A DNA stretch of 64,000 nucleotides from assembly GCF_000699445.3 (NCBI RefSeq), contig NC_067195.1, forward strand, positions 57,874,091-57,938,090, in the 5' to 3' direction. The translations under genes and the position numbers were made by a program. The notes below the pieces were generated by a model, which made no database searches, was not told the DNA's origin, and saw only the letters and a program-made list of their open reading frames with translations. Positions 59,601 through 64,000 of this stretch are shown piece after piece. Position 1 is the first letter of the stretch; each line of letters opens with the position of its first letter. This stretch comes from Schistosoma haematobium (lineage: Eukaryota; Platyhelminthes; Trematoda; Strigeidida; Schistosomatidae).

Positions 59601-62600
59601 AGAGCTACAGGTGGAGTCGGTTGTTCAAAATATATTGTAGAAATATTTTTATTTTAATACTCTACAGAAATAGTTTTAAAATGTTTAGAATCTTTTAATA
59701 GTCACTTAAAGTAAGTTTCATTTCTGATGAGTAGAGTGACTGTGGTCATTGGTTCTTTTGTTCAAAAGAACAATCATTCATTTAGTTTTAATAGTAAAAC
59801 TTATTTCTAGTAAATAAGCTAAATCGTTAATAAATTATTACTGAATTTCAATAGTTGGCACCATGTGTCACTTGAAGCTAGACAACCATGGAAAACCTGT
59901 AAACATTGAGCGGCCGTTTCGTTCTATTGCGGAACTACTCATCACTGCGTATCCACGATCCCGCCTGGCAGGATTCGAACCCACGACCTATCAGTCTTGC
60001 GCACGAGCGCTTAACCTCTAGACCACTGAGCCGGCCGGCATCCAGCGGTGCTACTGTCTAACTTCAACTAATCCACGAAATCAGGAAACACGTCCATCAT
60101 TGTCTTAGTGAGTTACTGTCTCACAACAGACTCAGTTGAACTCCACTGGTCACTACTTCTCACTTGAGCTCCAGTTTATACCCCTTGAAGCCAGTCACTA
60201 GTGAGCATATGTTGATTTGTGTCAGAAGGGGGTTTTGTGGAGATTGTAGTAATTTTAATGGTTGAGGTCATGAGTCAATTTCATGGTGGTCTAGCTTCAA
60301 TTCACTCACGATCTCAACTATTGAAATTACTACAATCTCTACAAAACCCCTTCTGATGCTAGTACTGAATTATTGTTTCGCAAAAGATTTTTAAATTTTG
60401 ATTAATTTTACGATGAAATTTTTCAATGAAATTTTACAACGATTGGAATGACTTTTTCATAATTCAGGTAGAGAGATCAAGGGAATTTATTATCTAAGTT
60501 CCTTTACTGTTATGTCAGAAATTTTAGGAGATTGATAATATTTTCATTTAAAATATGAATACGGAAATAATAGAATAAGAATACAGTAATCACTTAGTAA
60601 AATGTATGTAAAATTAAAATTAAAACTAAGCTGAAGTTCCATAAGTAACTGATTATCAAAGTCAATTATGTAACAATGAGTTTAGGAATTGAAATCGGAT
60701 ATAAATGTAGCTAATTTGTTATCTGTGTGATTAACAATAAGTAATTAGTAATTCTAAAGCAATCAAAACTAGATAACCATGGTATTAAAACACATTACGT
60801 AACATTAAAATTGTAAGCTAGAATTTAGCAAAATTTAAAAGTTTGTAAGATTTGGAAAGAAGTTTAAGAAACTTATCAATAACTTAGTAAAACATCATGG
60901 TATATTAAGAGGCTGTACAAATGTTTTCCGTATACAAAGGCTAAGTTTATTGATATGCATTCTGATGGCTTCTGTTATAATTCAGAGGCAGATTATGGAA
61001 GCACAGGGTAAGCTTGATGATATTCTATAGGTAATCCTGACAGATTGACTGGTGTCAAATAGATACACGAAATTAGAGCTTTCTATTGCTTTCTGTTCTC
61101 TTTTCACCAATCATAGAACGTGATGCTCACAAATAAGATGATATATTTATCCGACTATACACCTAGCATAACTGACTTCCTAAAAACAGTTAAAATGGTA
61201 AGTACAAATGACGGTAGTGAAACTAGGAAATTTATCTTTATTTAGCGTGCTCACTATTGGTTAGATTAAAAGAGAAGAGTAAAATCTTTTTCACATTGAA
61301 TGTACGGTCTACAGTTTTTCTTATACGTAGGCTATACCACTCTTTAATCATAATTTCGGGAACAAAGGCTCTTTAGGTACTGTTGGTAGTTTAGTTTCCA
61401 GATTTATTTCCAGATACATATTTTGCTTGGAACTCTGTTCGTGGTTTTCTAAATAAACTTAGATACCATTCAAAATTTGGTAACTTAAATTGATTCTTCA
61501 TCATTTAATTGGTGATCTAAAGCCTTTTGGATAGATTTTGCCAGTTTCTTGGAAATCGTACCTTTAGAACCCCTAAATTTTTGAGCTTTATTATTTAATA
61601 TTTCGTACAATAGGTATACCCCTAATGGGATTTTATTTTCAGCCTCAGGTAATCGAGACTGAAACTAAAGAGGTATAACTTAGTGAGTAGACAAACTAGT
61701 GAAATCAGTCGAGTTTCCTTTAATTTAATTACTTTCATCTGATGTATTAATTATTCGGATTACTTTAATGATCACCTCGTGATTTTTCCTCCTGGAATAC
61801 ATGAAAACTTAATTATCATATTAGAGGTGGAGTTTCTACTGTTCTTTAAATTGTGCTTTCTACTTCATTGTTCCATGTTGAAATGAATTATAGTGCGACC
61901 GGGGCAACAAATATACATTGTTATAAGTAATTCTATCATCTATGAAATCAACCAATTGCGACTAGAGATATTTCAATAAAATCACTATATAAACTATAAA
62001 ACAGGCCTTAAGGCTTATAATTGTTTTCAGTAAAGACAATTAACAATAATAGTAATAATAATAATAATAATAATACACTTCATCTAATTTTTTAAATAAA
62101 ATAATTTATGAAGTTTTATCCTTTTTGTTACTAATTTTAGTAGTAAATACCAAATAACGTTTCTTATCAAACGACTGAAATTGCATCATCAGAATCTCAT
62201 TTATCGATCTGTATTTATGGTGTTGTATTACACTTCTAACAAAGCTGCTTCAGTAATTTTACTAAAATCTATTATAATTTGATAAGTTAATTATTACTAA
62301 ATTAACTGTATTACATAAGCATAGCAACACAATTTATTTGCTAATTGGGGAGTGAAATCAATATAAAGAATTAGTTTTGAATAAACAGCAATGTTAAGTT
62401 ATTTAGGGTGTAAACGATATGATGAAGTCTTACGTCTACTGTTGCCTTAAAATATTCAATAATAATTAGTAACTGTAAAGTACATAGACATTTGATACCA
62501 CCTGGATTAAAGATGAATAGTTTCAGATTGGTTTGTCGAATTTTTTGCCGTGAATAACAATGATTCGATATTTTGATCTTTTCCAATCAAAGTCAATCTC

Positions 62601-64000
62601 AAGAAGTAAGTTGTGGTTGTAAACTACTGGGATCTTTTTTCAATCATCCATAATCATTCTAGTTCGTTACATTAAAAAATGAATTATCTACTCTTCCCCT
62701 TGTAAAATATAATCTCACAACCTAATATTGCTGTCAGGATAGCTATGGATGATGCAGATAATATTTGAAGATATCTACTGGAAAGATAGTATTATTATTT
62801 TTTGTCTTGTTTTTAGGGGATGGATCATGTAACTAAACAGTTGAATAACAATAGATTATTGAGTTCCAAAGTCTAATTTTTAAACTTTTCTCTGTAAAAC
62901 AAACGTAATTTCCTACTTATTACCAGTGAAAAGACCTTAGATTCACCAAATGGACATAACTTCGTTATGCTACCTGGTTTCGTTCACTACTGAAACAGAA
63001 TTAAATCCTGCCAACCGATCTCATTCCAATATTCTGTACTGAAAGGAATTTTATTTGAGACCGTAATGAATTATAAACTACAGATACAATTGCTGTTTAA
63101 CTAGACCCATACAAGAAAGAAATTAACGAGATGTCATGTAGTTATTATGTTGGAACTATTGATCAACTCAAACAATTCATTGAAAACCACGATGATCTTT
63201 CCGTTCCATCAATGATCACATAACAAACTCCACTGGTCGCTGCTCCTTAGAACTTTGGTAATCAGTTTTGAACCTTGTTACTAATGAACATGAATTAATT
63301 ATTTATGCTTTATAAAACACATGCAATTTATAATTTTCCATAAAATACGAATAAATATGATGACATAACGATGATTTTACCCTGTACCTTGTTGTTTGAA
63401 AATATTTTTCTAACAAAATTAAATTTCTAATTTTTATTGAAGTCTGGCACTACCATTACATGCAATAAATTCCTAATAATGTTTCAAAATCCTAAGTTTT
63501 GACATTCATATTCATAAACAAGTTGATAAAAAGTAAACCTATTAGGCAATTAGCGATGACTTACCATCAATCATGTAAACTCGATTTCCTCGAGCTAGTA
63601 GAGCAGAAATAAAATGCAATTCAGCTCGAACTTTTTTATCTTTAAGTGTTGAAGTGGATACAAAATCACTACGTTGATCATAAACCACAATGGCAGGTTT
63701 AACCAGTGATATTTGTGAAATAAATGACACTGGAGATTCTGTATATGGTGCAGGGCATCCATGTGTTTCTGTATACCAAATATCCCATGACTGGATAGCT
63801 CGTTTAGCCATAGTTTTTGTGTAACAGTTTGCTGAACGAGCCGTAAGTATATGACCAGATTGGTAAAGCCTCGTCTCTCTCATATCAACAATGATTAGAT
63901 GAGAATCAGAGGATAATTCTTTGGCTTTACGTAATCTAGAAAGTAGGATTTCTGCTTTTATCATGCCACATGTATTGCTGATTTCATCATGGCTAAAGTT
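34060..64000 (-). CDS. DUSP10: MAP-kinase phosphatase, DUSP10/MKP-5-like (4 exons, 5' end open)
   Basis: A dual-specificity phosphatase that removes Thr/Tyr phosphates from MAP kinases. Minus-strand exons 64000-63565, 51495-51061, 41235-41047 and 34661-34060 join with consensus GT-AG borders and no frame break, giving 541 aa from Met at 63964. Order: rhodanese-like docking domain (about 20-145, ending [11 protein letters not shown] across the first junction), Asn/Ser-rich linker (about 150-265), DSP domain (about 272-420), basic Ser-rich tail. The DSP domain has ILPFLYLG, the general-acid loop PASDTTKQN (D324) and the P-loop HCLAGVSRS (C355, R361), so it should be active. [15 protein letters not shown] and SDTTKQNL resemble DUSP10 more than other MKPs; orthology is inferred. 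All three introns are phase 1, about 12.1, 9.8 and 6.4 kb, and filled with retroelements. The frame stays open to the window edge, so upstream exons may exist. Stop TAA is at 34062-34060. Confidence 0.9.
35250..35470 (-). repeat. Family B SINE
   Basis: Well-preserved minus-strand copy; the hammerhead reads CTGAGGT and GGAA, so the core is broken. Just outside the last phosphatase exon, in intron 3. Confidence 0.72.
35962..36142 (+). repeat. Family B hammerhead SINE, core bases kept
   Basis: GCTGACTCAGTGGTCC, GGGTTCGAATCTCTC (B-box), CTACTGAGGATTCC, ATGATGAAATGGTCGTCCAGTG. CTGAGGA, GAAA and GTC are intact, though stem II is weakened. Opposite in orientation to the copy 500 bp upstream. Confidence 0.7.
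36504..36563 (+). mobile_element. Very short RTE 3' end (about 60 bp)
   Basis: ATGCTGGTGAGCTGCC through CAACAGGCGTAAGTAAGTAA matches the last 45 nt of the RTE ORF plus the GTAA tail at 15715-15772. It is an extreme 5' truncation in intron 3 of the phosphatase gene. Confidence 0.75.
36859..37336 (+). mobile_element. Solo LTR, family 1, with perfect target duplication
   Basis: 478 bp, TGTTAGGTCC to GGCTATAACA, flanked by CAAAG at 36854-36858 and 37337-37341. Contains a TATATAAA box near 37146. Terminal TG/CA and a 5-bp duplication define an LTR left by recombination. No internal retrotransposon sequence adjoins it. Confidence 0.88.
37752..38261 (+). mobile_element. Solo LTR, family 1, with perfect target duplication
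   Basis: 510 bp, TGTTATATCC to TTCACAACA, flanked by TATTC at 37747-37751 and 38262-38266. TATATAAA near 38043 and AATAAA near 38066 fit an LTR promoter and polyadenylation signal. A separate insertion from the copy 400 bp upstream, as the target duplications differ. Confidence 0.88.
38700..39800 (-). mobile_element. Degenerate Penelope-like element with inverted ends
   Basis: The left arm (about 38700-38890) is an inverted, degenerate match to about 39570-39800. In between, 38990-39260 aligns to the minus-strand GIY-YIG region (histidine and YIG-like stretches recognisable by comparison with 21021-21377), with many stops. Lies in intron 3 of the phosphatase gene. Confidence 0.6.
40440..40935. 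repeat. Family B SINE, long copy plus inverted 3' relic
   Basis: Minus-strand copy 40440-40800 includes the upstream region (CTCACTAGTGACTGGC); the core is damaged because GAAA reads TAAA. At 40820-40930 a plus-strand relic of the 3' end (GTTTCCAGGATTTTAGTGG, TGGTCTAACACTGATCC) mirrors the start, so the whole forms a foldback. Confidence 0.65.
41047..41235 (-). CDS. DUSP10: MKP exon 3 (N-terminal half of DSP domain, general acid)
   Basis: 189 nt, phase 1 at both ends. It encodes [19 protein letters not shown], then [11 protein letters not shown], then the loop [12 protein letters not shown], whose Asp (D324) is the expected general acid, and FDRAVQFI. The acceptor is TTTAAAG/GTAATG and the donor ATAG/GTATAT. 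Skipping would keep the frame but remove the general acid. Confidence 0.9.
41236..43084 (-). other. Phosphatase intron 2, no recognised content
   Basis: Apart from the (AT)n tract there is no family similarity or coding signal. Confidence 0.5.
41622..41654. repeat. (AT)n microsatellite
   Basis: About 16 AT units in intron 2 of the phosphatase gene. Shorter AAT/ATT runs occur at 20943-20980, 22350-22368, 31309-31335, 46484-46530 and 62049-62073. Confidence 0.9.
43085..43260 (-). mobile_element. Penelope-associated terminal fragment adjoining an Sm-alpha SINE
   Basis: The minus strand reads CTTGAAAAAGCTTGGACC, then GTCAGACTAAACGTTGGATT. It joins directly to sequence shared with 2270-2390 and 44500-44590 and then to the Sm-alpha copy at 43260. 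Confidence 0.5.
43260..43530 (+). repeat. Sm-alpha hammerhead SINE, degenerate
   Basis: GGGTTCGAGTCACAG (B-box), GCAGGTACATCCAGCTGACG, then TGTCCCAAATAAGTCGGGAC. The CTGACGT core and GGGA in place of GAAA make it inactive by known rules. Joined at its 5' side to a Penelope-associated fragment. Confidence 0.7.
43840..44500 (+). repeat. Unclassified dispersed repeat, longer copy
   Basis: Shares end blocks with 30690-31060, and its middle (44090-44345) with 56440-56745: GGACAACCAAATGTAT, AAATGTCAATCAGTTGTCTC, ATATCTGTCGACATCAGC. The 100-codon minus-strand frame here has no recognisable domain and is broken in the other copies. Confidence 0.5.
44588..44760 (+). mobile_element. Penelope-associated terminal fragment
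   Basis: CTTGAAAAAGCTTGG module followed by CCCACATCAACTCGGTGCTC and the CTGTTCGATCAAATTT block. The latter block is also present at 21600-21650, but there the first module is in the opposite orientation. Confidence 0.5.
44982..45532 (-). mobile_element. Solo LTR, family 1, reverse orientation
   Basis: The plus strand starts TGTTGTGAC, the complement of the GTCACAACA end. Through 45480 it is the reverse complement of the copy at 37752, including the GCCCGTCCACTTGAGT block. The far end is eroded, and a matching target duplication could not be fixed. Confidence 0.7.
45533..47063 (-). other. Phosphatase intron 2, ATT-rich
   Basis: Contains the ATT run 46484-46530, which creates a meaningless Leu-rich frame. 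Nothing else recognised. Confidence 0.5.
47064..47368 (-). CDS. Unrecognised open frame, possible alternative terminal exon of the MKP gene
   Basis: About 100 codons open to TAG at 47066-47064, preceded by a good acceptor (TTTTCTTTATATATAAG/GTGG, exon base 47368). If spliced to MKP exon 2 the phase fits (G/GT). The peptide is hydrophilic, with [19 protein letters not shown] and [20 protein letters not shown] recognise no domain. It would give a rhodanese-only isoform lacking the phosphatase domain. A frame this long can occur by chance in 64 kb, so this is a weak call. Confidence 0.2.
47668..47788 (+). mobile_element. RTE 5'-leader-only fragment
   Basis: A 121-bp copy from ACTCTGCCTGG to CGCTAACCA, matching only the RTE leader. 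The outermost GC pair of the long hairpin has become AT on both sides (AGACATGGGG with CCCCATCCT), a compensatory change, although one inner pair is lost. TTATTTA occurs just before and shortly after. It lies in intron 2 of the phosphatase gene. Confidence 0.65.
48250..48410 (-). repeat. Family B SINE fragment
   Basis: AACCTGGAAGCATTGGACGAC, TATTTCATCCTAGTGTAGGA and CTCCTTAGCAATACGC on the plus strand; the tRNA-like part is missing. Confidence 0.6.
49750..49990 (-). repeat. Family B SINE, reverse half of an inverted pair
   Basis: GAAAGCACTTGACTGCCG, TTTCGTCTTATTGTGGGACTC, then CGAGATTCGAACTC (B-box complement) and CGCTTAACCTCTAGAGCGC. It lacks the CACTGCTG part of the hammerhead. Confidence 0.65.
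49990..50145 (+). repeat. Family B hammerhead SINE, forward half of an inverted pair, core intact
   Basis: GGGTCCAACTCTCGCG (B-box-like), CACACTG, CTGAGGA (50046-50052), stem II TCC/GGA with one mismatch, GAAA (50068-50071) and cleavage triplet GTC (50077-50079). Stem I pairs are partly lost (CTAGTACT). It directly follows the reverse half. Confidence 0.62.
50415..50560 (-). repeat. Sm-alpha hammerhead SINE, partial, reverse
   Basis: The minus strand reads GCAGGTACATCCAGCCGACG, then AGGACGAAACGCGCATC. The conserved U of CUGANGA is C, which should abolish cleavage; otherwise the core is kept. It faces the copy at 50560-50910. Confidence 0.75.
50560..50910 (+). repeat. Sm-alpha hammerhead SINE, best-preserved copy
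   Basis: Nearly complete unit: A-box-like CAGCTAAGTGGATAACG, B-box-like GATTTCGAGTCCC (RNA polymerase III type), hammerhead, and the 3' part to ACCAAGTGAATC. Sm-alpha elements are established as tRNA-related SINEs with self-cleaving transcripts. Confidence 0.85.
50691..50751 (+). ncRNA. Hammerhead ribozyme (Sm-alpha type), intact core
   Basis: Stem I GCAG and TCCAG pair with CTGGA and CTGC around an internal loop. CTGACGA is at 50705-50711, stem II GTCC/GGAC at 50712-50725, GAAA at 50726-50729, and cleavage triplet ATC at 50735-50737. Stem III is tiny, as in the known Sm-alpha ribozyme, and one of its pairs is C/A because the triplet is ATC rather than GTC, so activity may be weak or need a dimer. 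Confidence 0.75.
51061..51495 (-). CDS. DUSP10: MKP exon 2 (end of rhodanese domain, linker, start of DSP domain)
   Basis: The acceptor ACTTATAG/GAGG restores GGFEAFRS, the usual last helix of the rhodanese domain. A linker rich in Ser, Asp and Asn follows, with an N-repeat around residue 205. The exon ends [10 protein letters not shown], the first DSP strand, at TTAG/GTAAGT. The linker is a plausible disordered spacer. Exon length is 435 nt, so skipping it would keep frame but join the two domains without spacer. Confidence 0.9.
51496..53089 (-). other. Phosphatase intron 1, no recognised content
   Basis: Plain AT-rich intronic sequence. Confidence 0.5.
53090..53480 (+). repeat. Divergent tRNA-like, Sm-alpha-related SINE in a partial tandem
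   Basis: TAGCTCAGTGGTAACG (A-box) and GGGATCGAATCC (B-box) precede ACAGGTACACC and GTGACGAG, a decayed Sm-alpha-like hammerhead. A 50-bp block with ACATGACATTGATCACCAC recurs at about 53095 and 53428, so the unit repeats with a period near 335 bp, the known Sm-alpha monomer size. Confidence 0.6.
53481..55736 (-). other. Phosphatase intron 1, no recognised content
   Basis: AT-rich, with no long frames and no similarity to the repeat families listed. Confidence 0.5.
56440..56745 (+). repeat. Unclassified dispersed repeat inserted in the RTE copy
   Basis: Interrupts the minus-strand RTE pseudogene. AACAAGGGTGGGGACAATCG, CAAAATGTCCACCAATCGTC and TACTTATGTCAATATAAGTA match 44090-44345. Confidence 0.55.
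58422..58849 (-). mobile_element. Solo LTR-like insertion, family 2, inside the RTE copy
   Basis: The minus strand ends CAGCCACTACA. It has a TATA-like run near 58622-58636 and AATAAAAC at 58540-58530, the order expected in an LTR. RTE endonuclease sequence is interrupted exactly here and resumes at 58850. The outer limit near 58849 is set only by RTE homology. Confidence 0.6.
59855..60360. repeat. Family B SINE, long copy ending in a foldback
   Basis: Minus-strand copy 59855-60215 with tRNA-like boxes, upstream region and a decayed hammerhead (ATGAGTA). It is followed at 60222-60357 by inverted arms of about 58 bp (GGGTTTTGTGGAGATTGTAG mirrored by CTACAATCTCTACAAAACCC). Confidence 0.7.
60361..63564 (-). 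other. Phosphatase intron 1, 5' part
   Basis: Longest stretch without a recognised mobile element; only an AAT run near 62050. A short 71-codon frame at 62371-62586 has no motif. Confidence 0.5.
63565..64000 (-). CDS. DUSP10: MKP exon 1 (rhodanese-like domain), reaches window edge
   Basis: Encodes [17 protein letters not shown] (first strands of the rhodanese/CDC25-homology fold), then AIVVYDQ and RVYMIDG. The donor is ATTGATG/GTAAGT with the last exon base at 63565. ATG at 63964-63962 is a plausible start, but twelve more in-frame codons run to the window end without a stop. An AACTTTAG/C acceptor-like site lies in the last ten bases, so this may be an internal exon. MKP rhodanese domains usually lack the catalytic Cys and bind MAP kinases; none is seen in an active-site loop here. 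Confidence 0.88.

Larger units (their letters stand above)
55737..59617 (-). mobile_element. Old RTE copy with both ends, interrupted by two insertions
   Basis: The minus strand carries the 5' leader (from 59617), endonuclease (59434-58850 and 58420-58180), RT pieces such as [19 protein letters not shown] (57350-57290) and [13 protein letters not shown] (about 56880), the C-terminal basic region (55900) and a GTAA tail (55750-55737). Stops and frameshifts are frequent, so it is a pseudogene. CGGTTGTTCA after the 5' end and CGATTATTCA before the tail look like an aged 10-bp target duplication. Later insertions lie at about 56440-56745 and 58422-58849. It sits in intron 1 of the phosphatase gene. 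Confidence 0.8.

Overview
The window looks like a piece of a Schistosoma (blood fluke) nuclear genome. It is AT-rich, genes are split by introns, and most of the DNA is retroelement debris. The clearest taxonomic markers are several copies of the Sm-alpha hammerhead-ribozyme SINE, together with an RTE-clade non-LTR retrotransposon, Penelope-like elements and a Ty3/gypsy remnant. The species cannot be fixed from sequence alone.

Two host genes can be supported. (1) A compact plus-strand gene at 8266-8758 encodes a 134-aa MAPEG protein (microsomal glutathione transferase 1 / prostaglandin E synthase 1 type). It has three exons separated by introns of only 47 and 41 bp. (2) A minus-strand gene fills nearly the whole right half (34060 to beyond 64000). 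It encodes a MAP-kinase phosphatase of the DUSP10/MKP-5 type: rhodanese-like domain, low-complexity linker, dual-specificity phosphatase domain with HCLAGVSRS, and a basic Ser-rich tail. Its four visible exons are at 63565-64000, 51061-51495, 41047-41235 and 34060-34661. The introns are 12, 9.8 and 6.4 kb, all phase 1 and full of mobile elements. The first exon runs to the window edge, so the 5' end may be missing.

Left part (1-34 kb): a solo LTR at 641-1002; a cluster of SINE, RTE-leader and Penelope fragments inside a large inverted repeat (1745-2676); a GC-rich retroposed block (5034-5600) and RTE 3' ends (5630-6785); the MAPEG gene; a second large inverted repeat (11294-12219); an intact, recently inserted RTE element (12558-15772) with perfect 16-bp target duplications; a decayed gypsy pol (16020-18690); a Penelope-like element with terminal inverted repeats (20770-22530); further SINE and RTE fragments; and a third large inverted repeat (32049-32785).

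Right part (34-64 kb): introns of the phosphatase gene. They hold two solo LTRs with perfect 5-bp target duplications (36859-37336 and 37752-38261), a second Penelope remnant, Sm-alpha and other hammerhead-bearing SINEs often arranged head to head, a 121-bp RTE-leader-only copy (47668), and an old RTE copy (about 55737-59617) interrupted by two later insertions.

The most interesting themes are a second tRNA-promoter SINE family that also carries a hammerhead core, repeated short copies of only the structured RTE 5' leader, and the unusual frequency of large inverted repeats. The last may reflect biology or assembly/amplification chimeras and should be checked first. I saw no sign of a new multi-gene system.
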